A stretch of 64,000 nt of DNA from Mycoplasmopsis gallinacea (GTDB lineage Bacteria > Bacillota_I > Bacilli_A > Mycoplasmatales > Metamycoplasmataceae): the NCBI RefSeq assembly GCF_012220205.1, contig NZ_CP047225.1, positions 806,001 through 870,000 of the forward strand, in the 5' to 3' direction. The notes under the pieces were generated by a model that was given only the letters and a program-made list of their open reading frames with translations, did not search any database and had not been told where the DNA came from. The position numbers were made by a program, and so were the translations under genes. Shown one piece after another: positions 33,383-43,843 of this stretch; position 1 is the stretch's first letter; every line of letters starts with the position of its first letter.

Positions 33383-33921
33383 TAAATAACCTCAATTCCA
33401 GCGTTTTTCATTAATTCTAAGGCATTACTATGCATTTTTTCTCGATTGTGAGCTGGGGAATCAAATGTATCTACAAGGTCTCTATAAACAATGATTTTGA
33501 TATGATCACCAAGTTTGTTAAAAAATGTTTTAAGGGTTAAGCAAAATTGTAAAATGCAAATATCAGTGCAGCAACCAACTACTTCAATAGCATCATATTT
33601 TTGTAATTTTTTGACCGGAAAATCTCAAAAACCATTAGTAGTAGTTTTATAAACAATATTTTGTTCTAAAACAAATTCTTGAAGCTGATTGTCAATTTCA
33701 CTTTCATAAGTCCCTTTTAAACAGTGAATTGGATAAACTTGCATTTCTAAATCATATTCAGAATGGGCATCACAAACAAAGAAAATGTCTTTATTATCTG
33801 GTTTTTTAGCAAGAAAATTAGCAATTTTCGGTGTTAAATTTTCAATGTTTGGATCATATAAAGCACCCTGGTTGGTAAAACCATTAATCATATCAATTAC
33901 TATCGTTGCTTTTTTAATCAT
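33382..33921 (-). CDS. pncA: Nicotinamidase/isochorismatase-family hydrolase
   Basis: A 179-residue cysteine hydrolase. VIDMINGFTNQG carries the catalytic Asp (residue 10), HCLKGTYESEI the catalytic Lys, and VVGCCTDICILQ the nucleophilic Cys; VCDAHSEYD resembles the metal-binding segment of nicotinamidases. It would turn nicotinamide into nicotinate for NAD salvage, though other amidase substrates are possible. It overlaps fpg upstream by 8 bases and the Smr gene downstream by one base, so fpg-pncA-smr form a tight operon. Confidence 0.8.
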
Positions 33922-34768
33922 TTTGTTCCTTTTGGCAATTTGGACAGTAACTAGTACCTCTTCCGTTTGGTTTAAAATCTAATTTCACCTTTACAATAGT
34001 AGCTTTTTTACATCTTGAGCAAAGTTGATTTGCTTTTCCATATACTTTAAGCAAATCTTGATATGAACCACTTGTGCCATTAACTGAAGCATAAGTTCTA
34101 ACGCTACTTCCGCCCAATTTTAAGGAAGTATCCATAATTTCGTGAGCATTAGTAAGCAATTCTTTTAATTTATCAAGTGAGATAGTGTTGCATTTTTGCA
34201 TTGGATAAATTTTTGAAGCAAAAAGAGCTTCATCAGCATAAATGTTACCAATTCCAAGCACTAAGCTTTGATCGAGCAAGATTGACTTGATGCTTTTATT
34301 ACGTTTTTGAAGCTTTTTATGCAATTCTTCAGCATCTACTTCTCCTGGTAATTTAGCTAAATTTTTAATCTCTTCAAGCGATCTTTGATCTTCTTTTGGA
34401 ATAATTTCAAATGATCCAAACATTCTTGTGTCATTGTAAGCAAGAACTGAATTATCATCTAAGAAAAAGTAAATATAATCATGCTTATAGTATCTATTTT
34501 CAACTACTTTTAAATCTCGAACGTAGTATTTTCCTTCCATTCTTAAATGTGAAATCATTCTTGAATTATCATCAAAAGAAAATACAATAAACTTACCAAT
34601 ATTGTCAATATTGATAATTTTTTTACCTGTAAGAAACTTCTTAAATTCTTCTTCAGTAGCATTTTTAATAAATTTGTCTTTAACTACTTCTACTTTAATA
34701 ATTTTTTTATTTTCGATAAGGTTTTGTAGTGTTTTTCTCACTACTGTAACTTCTGGAAATTCTGGCAT
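33914..34768 (-). CDS. fpg: Formamidopyrimidine-DNA glycosylase
   Basis: A 284-residue DNA repair enzyme. It starts MPEFPEV with catalytic Pro2 and Glu3, has the helix-two-turn-helix region (KSILLDQSLVLGIGNIYADEALF) and a C-terminal zinc finger CxxC...CxxC (CSRCKK...YCPNCQ). It removes 8-oxoguanine and cuts the strand. First gene of an operon with the nicotinamidase and Smr genes. Length is normal for the family. Confidence 0.95.
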   Translation of the reverse strand: MPEFPEVTVVRKTLQNLIENKKIIKVEVVKDKFIKNATEEEFKKFLTGKKIINIDNIGKFIVFSFDDNSRMISHLRMEGKYYVRDLKVVENRYYKHDYIYFFLDDNSVLAYNDTRMFGSFEIIPKEDQRSLEEIKNLAKLPGEVDAEELHKKLQKRNKSIKSILLDQSLVLGIGNIYADEALFASKIYPMQKCNTISLDKLKELLTNAHEIMDTSLKLGGSSVRTYASVNGTSGSYQDLLKVYGKANQLCSRCKKATIVKVKLDFKPNGRGTSYCPNCQKEQND

Positions 34769-34775
34769 AGAATAA

Positions 34776-34781
34776 ATTATA
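34776..34781 (-). promoter_or_regulatory. -10 element of fpg, leaderless layout
   Basis: TATAAT on the minus strand ends 7 bases before the fpg ATG and no RBS is present, which suggests a leaderless message. Confidence 0.5.
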
Positions 34782-34839
34782 ATAAATTGTTTATAAACTA
34801 AAATTTATTTTCTTTTTTATTCATTTTATCGGTATAGTT

Positions 34840-34845
34840 TATAAT
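34840..34845 (+). promoter_or_regulatory. -10 element of the DUF4011 helicase gene
   Basis: TATAAT 18 bases before the ATG, with TAAGAGGT as RBS between them. It lies in the short divergent region with fpg. Confidence 0.6.
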
Positions 34846-34863
34846 TTTTTTAAGAGGTAAAAA

Positions 34864-37800
34864 ATGGATAATTACGGTAAAAAAATTAAGGAAAATGTAA
34901 AAGAATGAAAGGCTAATTTATTAGACTTAACCCTTAGAAATAAAGCTTTAAATTTTAAAGGCAATAAACAAGGAATTGAGTTTAAATATGAGGACTTAAA
35001 TTTAATTTTAGACGTACTTTTTGATGATAAAAAACTTAAATTAAATCCAATTCGAAAACAAGAAAAAAATTGAATTGAAACTTTTGATAATCTTCTTGAA
35101 ATAGATAACAATCCATCTAACTCAAATAGCAAAGGGACTACAATTGATGTTGATTTAACAAAAAGCGATTTAAATGTAACTTTTTCTTCAATGTATAGAA
35201 AACAAGAGCTTTTTAACACTGAATACTCAATTGATATTTCATATTTAACAGTTGGTATGCTTTTGTGAAAACCGGATCAAGAAGATGATAAGCTTCTTGA
35301 TTCTCCACTTGTTTTTATTCCTGTTAAATTTGATAAAAACAAAAACAAAGATTGCTTTGTATCGCTTAAAGATAGTGATTTAATGCTTAATGATAGTTTA
35401 ATTCAAAAAATCCTTTTTGAAAAAGGAGTAGATTTAAGTTATGAATTTGACTCTGAAGAATCAATTAACGAAAGAATTGAAAAGTATTTTGCTTTTGTGC
35501 AAGAAAAGCTTCCTAGCTACACTATTAAAAGAGAAATTTGAATTAGTTTATTCCAATTCTCAAACATTTTTATTTATAAAGATTTAGAAACAAATGAAGA
35601 AAAATTAATTCAAGATCAGCTTGTTGCCTCGCTTTTTGATGATGAAAAACTTGATATGTCACCAGTTGAAGTTTCAAAAGAAGAATTAGACCTTAAAATT
35701 GGCGAAGATGGATATTACCACCTTCTTGAAAGCGACAGCTCACAAGAAAAAGCTATTCATATTGCGTTAAAAGGTAAAAGTTTCGTGCTTCAAGGGCCTC
35801 CAGGAACTGGTAAAAGTCAAACTATTGTTAACATTTTAACTGAGTTTATTTCTCGTGGTAAATCTGTGCTGTTCGTCGCTGAGAAAAAAGCTGCTCTTGA
35901 TGTTGTATACAACAAATTAGAAGAATTAAACTTAGCCAATTGAGTCGCAAGGCTTCATTCAATTGAAAAAACAAATAAAAAAGAATTCTTACAACAATTA
36001 AGTGACAATCTTACACTGAGAGAAAAAAGTCAAAAAGTAGTTTCACAAAGATATACAGATCAACAAAAAGAAAATTACAAAGAGAACCTTAAAAAACTTA
36101 ATTCTTACTTTAAGAAAATTAGTTACTCCATTTGAGAAGAAAAAACTTTATATGACATTTTAAATTACTACATTTTATTAAAAGAAACACCAATAATTGA
36201 ATGACCATGAAATTATGATTTTTCTTTTCTTGAAAATTCAAGTTACCAAAAAATTCTCGAGCAATTAAATCATCTTGAAAAGCTTGTGAAAATTGGTTAT
36301 GACTACACCATTTTTAACAACTTAAAAATCACAGAGCTTCTACCAGTTGAACAAATTAAATTTAAAAACTTAATCTCTGATTTTCTTGAAGTAACCAAAA
36401 CTTACCCAGAGACATATTTAGAAAAATTGCTTAATACTTTCTTATTTGAGCAAAAAATTTATCGTAAAAATCCAAATTACTTGCAAATTAACAATCTAAA
36501 TAATTTAGCATTTTTAAAATCTATTTCTGAAAACATCAAAATCTTTATTGATAATCAAGATATTTTAGAAAAATTTAGCGATCCTTCAAGTTTATTAAAA
36601 TTTAACTTAGAAGAATTTAACTATTTTTATGAAAACAAAGGGTTTAAAAAATGATTCTGCTTTGGAAAATTGGGCCAAACTAAGAAAAAATTAATTTCGC
36701 TTTTAAAAGATAAAAAAGAATTCAAAATTATTGCTGAAAAAGCTCATAAAGTGATTAATTCATTTAATAAATTTATCACCTTGCACAATGAATGAGAAAT
36801 GGATCAATTTGTCTTTTTCGAAAATAATGTAGATGCTTTAATTAATAAATTAGATAGCTATTTATCTAATTCAATGGACTTAAATGGAACTAGAGATGAA
36901 AAACTTTTCAACTTATTATTAGAGCTTCAAAATTACTTTATTTATGAATCACCAATTAACGTTTCTTCATTTATGTCCCAAATTAGTGCTCAATTTAATA
37001 ATATTGACAACATTGATACATATATTGAATACAACCAATTACGTAAAGAAATTGCTCAAAGTAAAATTGAGCAATTCGTTAAACGTGTGCATATTGCTAA
37101 TTTAAATCATAGCTCGCTCATTGATTTATTTAATAAGTCAATTTACCATTTAATCCTTAAAAATGAGTTCTATAAATTAAATAATGAAATTCCAGATTTA
37201 AATTACATCCAAAACCAATTTAGAGAGAATTTTGAAAGAATTAAAGAACTTGCTTCTGAGTTAATTAATGATAATTTACTTCAAAAATTACCTTCTAGTG
37301 GTTCAATTTACGAAAATAACGTTGAATTCCAATTCCTTAAAAAGGAAATTAATAAAAAAACTAGACATTCTTCAATCAAACAAATGTTTGAGAAGATGCC
37401 AAATTTAATTTACAACTTAAAACCAATTTTAATGATGTCTCCACTTTCTGTTGCTGCCTTTTTTAAAAACAACGACAAAAAATTTGATTTAGTTATCTTC
37501 GATGAGGCTTCTCAAATTAAAGTAGAAACTGCTATTTCTTCAATTTTAAGAGGTAAACAAGCTATTTTAGTTGGTGATCGTGAGCAACTTCCACCTACTA
37601 ACTTCTTTAATAAATCGATGGATAATGCTGAAAATGAAGAAGATGAAGAACAAGAATTAGAATATGAAAGTTCAAGTAGAGATTATGAGTCAATTTTAGA
37701 CTTTGTTTCTACTAAATGATTCGATCTTTCACTTGAATGACACTACCGTTCTAAATTTGATGAATTAATTCTTCCTTCAAATAAAGAAATTTATCAAGAT

Positions 37801-39366
37801 AAACTTATTGCTTTCCCGAATAATACCTTGCCTCAAAAATACCAAGGAATTACACTTGTAAAAATTGATGACGGAATTTATACAAATTCTAAAAACGAAA
37901 AAGAGGCTCAAAAAGTTATCGAAGTTTTAGATGATCTTTTAAGAAATAATCCTAATGCAAATTCAGTTGGAATTATTGCTTTTAACAGTCAGCAACAATC
38001 CCTTATTGAGAAAAAAATTAATGCTTATTTAAATGAAAACCCTGAATTTTTAGATAGATTAGTATTTAACGCTAAGGAAAAACTATTTGTTAAAAACATT
38101 GAAAATGTTCAAGGAGATGAAAGAGACTTTATTATCATCAGCTCCGTAATTGGTCCAAATGAAAGAGGGACTGTAACAAGAAATATTGGTGCAGTTAGCT
38201 TAAAAGGTGGTTATAGAAGGTTAAATGTTTGCTTTACTAGAGCAAAGGTTGGGTCTATTTTAATTACTTCTGTTAATCCTGAAGATATTGATGTTTCAAA
38301 TGCTTCTAACCCAAGAGGATGATTATTCTTCAAAGATTACTTAAATTTCGCTAAAAACAAACACATTCAAAATGATTTTTCTTCATTAGATGAGAAAGGT
38401 AAAGAATTTAAGATTTCATTTGTAAAAGAGCTTAGTGAACTTATTAATTCTTGAGGATTTGAAACCAAAATTAAAGTAGGTATTTCAAACTTCAAAGTTG
38501 ATATTGGAGTATTTAGCAAAAAAGATCCTAATAAATTTATTTGCGCTATCGAATGTGATGGAGATAGCTACAAATACTCAAAATCAACTAAAGATAGGGA
38601 ATATGTACGCAAGAAAGTTTTAGAATCAAAAGGATGAAATGTTTACCGTATTTGAGCATCTAATTGATTTAGAAACAAAAAAGACGAAATGAAAAAACTT
38701 AATGATGCAATTTTAAGATTTGAAAATAACCAACCTGCTCTCGAAGTGCAATACCAAGTCTCAAAAGAAGAAAAATTTGAACCGAAAATTGCAAAATATC
38801 AAACTAAAATTGAAAATAATAATATTGACATTTTTCCTAAAATGCTCACAAATAAAGAAATCATTGATCGTTTAGTCCTTGAAAATGGAAAAAATATTTT
38901 ATATCAAACATTTAACGCTAATTTGGTTGATAAATTAGTTGAATACCTTCAACCAGTAAAAAGCAGCACCATTTCAAACATTTTAAATTACAAAAAAACT
39001 TCTGTTGATCGTTATTTAAATGATAAATATAATGCTCGCAAAATTAATCGCGATTATGAAGATTTCTTCTTCTTTGATTTTAACAGCATTTTCTTTAAAG
39101 ACCGTAGATATAACATTGATTGAACTAAATTTACTATTGCACAGATTTCTTACTTAGAAGTAGCTCAAATGCTTTATAAATTAATTAAAGATATTACTTT
39201 GGTTGATCATAATCGTTTATTTAAACTTTACCTTGAATTTCTAGGATTTAAAAATGCAGGTGAAAAAATTAAAGCGAAATTTGACGAAGCTATTGAATTA
39301 CTTATTAAAACTCGCAAAATTGAAAAAGTGCATCAAGATGATGAAGTAATGTACAAAGTGCGTTAA
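34864..39366 (+). CDS. DUF4011-type superfamily 1 helicase with Vsr-like nuclease and DUF3320-like end
   Basis: A 1500-residue protein, read through many TGA Trp codons. N-terminal DUF4011-like domain (WKANLLDLTLRNKALNF at about 16-32). Helicase: Walker A GPPGTGKSQ (about 317-325), a long helical insertion, Walker B VIFDEASQI (about 878), VGDREQLPPTNFF, then the second core with NVQGDERDFIIIS and RRLNVCFTRAK. Then a Vsr/DUF559-like nuclease: VDIGVF...IECDGDSY...KKVLESKGWNVYRIWASNWF (about 1215-1275), with Asp and ExD catalytic residues kept. The last 200 residues fit the DUF3320 position. Proteins with this order have been proposed as anti-phage or plasmid-control factors; function here is inferred. 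It stands alone with its own promoter and terminator. Confidence 0.85.
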
Positions 39367-39376
39367 TTGTAAAGAG

Positions 39377-39400
39377 CTTGCGCAAATGCGCAAGTTTTCT
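39377..39400 (+). terminator. Terminator of the helicase gene
   Basis: Perfect 7-bp stem CTTGCGC / GCGCAAG with AAAT loop, followed by TTTTCTTTT, 10 bases after the stop. Confidence 0.88.
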
Positions 39401-39438
39401 TTTGCCTAATTAGTGTGCATTTAAGGGGTAAAAATAAA

Positions 39439-39461
39439 ACGCAGAAAAGTAATTTCTGCGT
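39439..39461 (-). terminator. Terminator of the ECF S-component gene
   Basis: Perfect 9-bp stem ACGCAGAAA / TTTCTGCGT with a 5-base loop; on the minus strand followed by TTTTATTTTT. Three bases after the gene's stop. Confidence 0.87.
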
Positions 39462-39464
39462 AAA

Positions 39465-40841
39465 TTAATAAGCATTGATTTTGTTTTTAGCTATGTATCT
39501 GTTATATAAGTATGTCATTGGGAAAATTAATGAACCTAAAATTATAGAGTAAATAGGTATAACTATTAGGCCTTTAATAATAATTGGGAGCATTATTGTG
39601 ACATATCTATCTCAAAGATTGATAAGAGGATCTTTTAATCAAAATTGTTTGTATTGAATATAAGCATATGGACCTCATAATCATCTTCCAATAACAACTA
39701 CAATTGTTACTATAATAAAAGCGATAGCGAAGTAAGAAAGTTTAGGTTTATTTTTTCAAATTGAGTAAATTGAAACAAAAATTGTTCCAATTACAATCAG
39801 AATTGCTAATGCTATTAAAATGTATAAAGTAGTGACATCAATTGTTTTAAATGAGAAAATACTACTAATTTTAAGTGGACTCCCACCTTTTTTGGCAATT
39901 TGTTTGAAAACTACTGTAATAATTGCGCTAAATGAAGCGATAACAAAGATATTTCCAAGTATTAATGCGTGTTTTTTATTAATTCTAACTAAATCAAAGA
40001 ATAAAGAACTTACAATAACAATTAATACTGGAACAATTGCATAAACTCAGTGTCATGAAGCGATCCCAGTTCCTTGGAACATAAGTGAAATAAAATCACC
40101 TATAAAAGCTAAGAAAGCTCCTTTGAAATATCTAAAGAAAAAGGCGAAAATTATGTAAAAAATGTATTCAAAATTAAGACCAATTTTCCCTAAATATGTG
40201 TAATGAGTAATCGCGGATACGATTAAAAAAATACCAAGCAGTATACCACTTAATGCAATTTCAAAAGTATTTAATCTTAATAAATGACTATTTAAAATTC
40301 TTTGAATAAATGATTTTTTGTTTGGTAAATTTTTTTCACTTGTTTTTTTTATATCTTTTATTTCGCTTCGGCTGTTCCTCGATTTTTCGTCTTTATCATC
40401 GTTTTCTAAATCAGCTTCAGCTTCTTTTTCGTTAATTGAATCACCTTCAGGTGCATGATCTGCAACTGTTGGGATTAAATAGATAACGTGATAAATAATA
40501 CTTAAAAGAAAAACAGGGCTTGTAAGATATCCGAAAATAAAGCTTTTTTTGTATTGTTCATTACTTTCGACCTTACTTAAGTACATTCTCAATTTGTATG
40601 TTGTAAAAATACTTAAACCAACTGAGAATAAATAAAGAACCACCATTGATGTAATTAATGAACCTAATGTTGCATAATGGTGTCAAGTTAATTCTTTCCC
40701 TCCTTCAAAAAATGAAACTCATACCAAATAAATTGGTAATGCGAAAATCATAGATGTAAATGCAAATCCAATCATAGCGAAGAGTCTAAAATAACTTCAC
40801 TTTTTAATGTGTTTGCTTGTATATTTTTGTTGATTTTTCAT
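39465..40841 (-). CDS. ECF-type transporter substrate-binding (S) component-like membrane protein
   Basis: A 458-residue membrane protein with about ten hydrophobic segments, read through TGA Trp codons. The C-terminal half holds FEYIFYIIFAFFFRYFKGAFLAFIGDFISLM and a following helix, which resembles ECF S-components (membrane vitamin-binding subunits that work with EcfA/EcfT). A long charged cytoplasmic loop rich in Asp, Glu, Lys and Ser lies at about residues 120-165. It is roughly twice the size of a usual S-component, with an additional N-terminal membrane half. Substrate unknown. Assignment rests on membrane layout and local similarity, so it is moderate. Confidence 0.6.
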
Positions 40842-40893
40842 AGTTAAATTATAAACTATTTACTTTTATCCAATAGTATATAAATTTAACAAA

Positions 40894-41352
40894 TTAACTA
40901 GAAAAAGCACCTGTTTTTAGCTTATTATATTCAGGATTTAAGCTGATTTTGTATATATCAATATTTTGACCAAAAGTATTGAGAATCTTGGTCAAGGTTT
41001 TTAAAATTTTAATTTCGTTATATTCGGATAAATTTTTTCCAATTTTTTCACCTTGAAAATCTGATGAGTTATCTTTTAGAATTTTCTCATCAATAATAAA
41101 GAACTTATCAATTGCAAGTTTATAGAAAAGAAGTGATGAATCAGTATAAAGATCCAAAATGTGTTCTTTGCTAAATTTTTTACAATTTGAATTTTTATAA
41201 GCAAGACCTATAACAATTTCGTCATCAATCTTGCTAAGGGGTAAAATTAGCTCAAATTTCTTATCAATAACATTTTCAATTGAGCTTTTTAATTCTTGAT
41301 TTGGTGCTAATAAATTAAATAAAATTTTGTTTTTTGTTGTTTTTTCTTCCAT
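40894..41352 (-). CDS. Unknown soluble protein, 152 residues
   Basis: No signal peptide or membrane segment. An N-terminal part with beta-like strings (FELILPLSKIDDEIVIGLAYKN) is followed by helices rich in Lys, Ile and Asn. I do not recognise the family; it is probably a mycoplasma-specific protein. It lies 52 bases upstream of the ECF S-component on the same strand and may be cotranscribed with it. Start ATG has a GAGGTCAAAATG context, a good RBS. Confidence 0.65.
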   Translation of the reverse strand: MEEKTTKNKILFNLLAPNQELKSSIENVIDKKFELILPLSKIDDEIVIGLAYKNSNCKKFSKEHILDLYTDSSLLFYKLAIDKFFIIDEKILKDNSSDFQGEKIGKNLSEYNEIKILKTLTKILNTFGQNIDIYKISLNPEYNKLKTGAFSS

Positions 41353-41431
41353 TTTGACCTCACTATTAATATAAATAAACTAATTTTTTCTTAAAAAAGT
41401 AAACTTTTTTTATTAAAAAAATATAAATTAG

Positions 41432-41468
41432 AAAAGTCACACGCAAATTTAATGCGTGTGACTTTTTT
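41432..41468 (+). terminator. Strong hairpin before the IS30-type transposase
   Basis: Perfect 14-bp stem AAAAGTCACACGCA / TGCGTGTGACTTTT with a 7-base loop and six T. It lies between two divergent genes, where no transcript is expected to end. It may be part of the insertion element, shielding the transposase from outside transcription, or the remnant of a lost gene. Confidence 0.6.
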
Positions 41469-42710
41469 GTGTCCATTGTGTAAAATAATAATGCTAAATA
41501 GAAAGGACACATTTTTATTATATGAAAAAATTAATAGATTTATCTAAACAAAATATTATTTGTGTAAAAAATAATGCTGAAAACTTCCGTCACTTCATCA
41601 TCAAAGAATCTGATGATGAGATAAAACGTCTTCACTCAAATGTTTCGTCTAAAAGGTTGCTTAGAGATAAACAAATATCTATACTCTTAATGTGGGAAAT
41701 TATTTTGAAAGTTCTATTGTTGAATTCAGTATCAAAAGCGGCGAAATATTTTGGTTATCAATCTAGAACGGTTAAGCAAAAAATGGAAATAATGATTGAA
41801 AAAAATGACTATCATAAAAGCCTAAAAAATAAAGTTATTTGCAAAATTTGCGGATCTAAAATTTTTATAACTAAATTTCTCTCGTTCAGAAAACTATCAA
41901 ATCATTTGCTTAGTTATAAAACCAAAAGGTTAATGATAGTGTCAGAATCACAAAAAAATAAGTGAAGTCACTTTAAGAAATATTGAAACGATGTAACTAA
42001 AGAATTAAGAAAAAAAGCAAGCAAAAACTCTAAAAACATTAAATGTAAAATGTCTGTTAAGTTTATGATTAACTCGTTTAAACAAACAAATCAAAATGCT
42101 TTTTGTCCTACATTTAGCACAGTTTACAAAGCTCTAAAGCAACAAAGAATAAAACTTTCTTTTGACCCGCTTTTATATTTATCAAGAGGTGGTTATACAA
42201 AAACTACATTAAAGCAAGGTAAAAGGTCATTGATACACGCTAGAGACGTAAAATATAGACCTAAAGAAGCAAATTTAAGATTAGAAAAAGGTCATTTTGA
42301 AGCTGATACAGTAGTTGGTAAAAGAGAAGATAAGTTTGTTCTTTTCACACTTTTAGATCGTAAAACTAGAGAGTTATACATTGCTTTAACAAAAAGAGAT
42401 GCAAAATCAATTAACAAAGCATTAAGGATGTTAATAAGAAAATACAATCTCGAAATAAAAACCTTAACAGTAGATAACGGTAGTGAAAACACACTTCTTC
42501 ATAAAGTGGTAGGTAAGAAAAAGTTATTTAAATGTAAACCTTATGCTTCGTATCAAAAAGGTTCAATTGAAAATGCTCATAGATACATTAGAAGATTTAT
42601 TCCGAAGGGTAAAAGTTTCAATTCACTCACACAAGAATACGTGTTTTGAATCAAAGAACAAATCGATGAATACAAAAGAATATTAGCAATAGAAAATTAA
42701 AATTAATATC
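41469..42710 (+). mobile_element. IS30-type element, borders uncertain
   Basis: Carries the transposase at 41522-42700. GTGTCC (41469-41474) and GGACAC (41505-41510) form a short inverted repeat before the gene, but no counterpart after the gene was found. Limits given are a minimal guess; the hairpin at 41432 may belong to it. Confidence 0.4.
41522..42700 (+). CDS. IS30-family transposase
   Basis: A 392-residue DDE transposase read through TGA Trp codons at 41963 and following. The N-terminal part has a zinc-ribbon-like CKICGSK stretch and helices for DNA binding. The core shows the IS30 order: HFEADTVVGKREDK (first Asp), TLTVDNGSENTLLHK (second Asp), PYASYQKGSIENAHRYIRRFIPKG (Glu). The C-terminus (LTQEYVFWIKEQIDEYKRILAIEN) ends sooner than I expect for the family, and I cannot find matching terminal inverted repeats, so the element may be decayed at the right end. 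Confidence 0.85.
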
Positions 42711-42772
42711 AATAAATGCTAAGTTCAAGAATGATGACCTAAACCAAATTTATGTGAAGAAAAACTATTTTT

Positions 42773-42904
42773 TGTGTAAATATCAGTTTAAATAAGAATA
42801 GTCTTGTAATGACAGTCTTTTGTTACAAATACATTAATTGCGTTGGCACGCGGCCTTCTCTTCTTTTCTTTCGGAGAAAAGAAGCAAAAGAACTTCAAAA
42901 TTCA
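42773..42904. repeat. Imperfect repeat with hairpin, copy 1
   Basis: Begins TGTGTAAATATCAGTTTA and shares CTTTTGTTACA, GCG..GGCCTTCT and a 42-base near-identical end with copy 2. It contains a perfect 10-bp stem CTTCTTTTCT / AGAAAAGAAG (42860-42869, 42875-42884) with a TTCGG loop. Confidence 0.7.
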
Positions 42905-42975
42905 AATTAATAGCAATAAAAGAAAGCTTGGTATTTAAGCGCTAAACTAGATTTTTGTGGTTGAAGCCCATTTGA

Positions 42976-43099
42976 TGTGTAATGTCAGTTTATCGCTGTA
43001 TTGTTCTATGTCTATCTTTTGTTACAGATTCAAAGATTGCGCTGCCGCACAGGCCTTCTTTTCTTTCGGAGAAAAGAAGCAAAAGAACTTCAAAATTTA
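42976..43099. repeat. Imperfect repeat with hairpin, copy 2
   Basis: Begins TGTGTAATGTCAGTTTA; same order of shared blocks as copy 1, including TCTTTTGTTACAGATT, GCGC..GCACAGGCCTTC and the hairpin at 43055-43079. The two copies start 203 bases apart. Confidence 0.7.
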
Positions 43100-43288
43100 T
43101 AAGAAAACAAGCCACAAGGGCTTGCAATTTTGATTTTACCTTTGTCAGTATTTATTCATTTTTAGCTCTAATTTTTTTATAATTTAAACATTAAAAAAGC
43201 ATTGTTATTTTTTTGACACTTAACTTGCGCGTCACTTTTCCAATTTTTATTTATTAAAAAAATCAAAATAGTTTAAAATAACTTCACT

Positions 43289-43714
43289 ATGAGAAAAAAC
43301 AATTTATTAACAACATCTACTAAAGATGCTGCTAAAGTTCTTAAAAAAGGTAATGTGTTCATGCTTGCAATTGGGCTTTTACTTGGAACAGTATTTAACG
43401 CTGTTGTGGCCTCATTTGCAAATGACATTTTAATGAATGCAATCAAAACACACTTCATGCCTAACGGAACATTAGACACTTGAGAAGTTTCAGGAATGCT
43501 TTTAGGAAAATTCCTTGGAACATTAATTCAATTTGCTATTGTTACAATTTTCTTATTTGTAGTGCTTGTTGGATACTTCATGATTTCTAACGCTTACAAA
43601 GCACACAAAGCTAAAAATCAACCAGTTGTTGAACCAGCTCCTGCCACTCCAACAACAGAACAACTTATCTTAGAAGAACTTAAAAACCTTAATAAAAACC
43701 TTGAAAATAAGTAA
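43289..43714 (+). CDS. mscL: Large-conductance mechanosensitive channel MscL
   Basis: A 141-residue protein with the MscL pattern: N-terminal helix, first membrane helix GNVFMLAIGLLLGTVFNAVVASFANDI (GN...LAxGxxxGxxFxxxVxS), second helix LIQFAIVTIFLFVVLVGYFMI, and a C-terminal helical bundle after a Pro-rich linker (TTEQLILEELKNL). It opens under membrane tension and protects against osmotic shock. One TGA Trp codon at 43481. It stands alone, followed by a terminator. Confidence 0.92.
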
Positions 43715-43722
43715 AAAATAAC

Positions 43723-43753
43723 AAAATTCATCTTAAAAGGGGGTGAATTTTTC
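43723..43753 (+). terminator. Terminator of mscL
   Basis: Stem AAAATTCATC / GGTGAATTTT (approximately, loop TTAAAAGG) followed by TTCTTTT, 8 bases after the mscL stop. Confidence 0.75.
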
Positions 43754-43843
43754 TTTTAAATAGCAATGGTAAAATGCTTATTTAAAATCGATTTAATTGT
43801 ATAATTAAAATACTTTATAAAGTTTATGAAAAAAGGGGTAAAA

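Larger units (their letters stand above)
42701..43288. other. 588-bp non-coding stretch between IS30-type gene and mscL
   Basis: No credible gene: the longest frame (42982-43182, 66 residues) has poor composition and no RBS. It holds two copies of a roughly 125-130-bp repeat (see separate entries) with locally higher G+C than the surroundings. The last 90 bases must contain the mscL promoter. Confidence 0.6.

Noticed and set aside
42773-43099. CRISPR-like array
   Set aside because: Only two imperfect long units with no short regular repeats or spacers, and no cas gene in the window.
42982-43182. 66-residue plus-strand frame
   Set aside because: No RBS, odd composition, overlaps the hairpin repeat and has no counterpart in the other repeat copy.
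43826-43843. Upstream ATG of upp
   Set aside because: It lies on top of the AAAGGGGT RBS that serves the ATG at 43844; the family's N-terminus begins at the latter.
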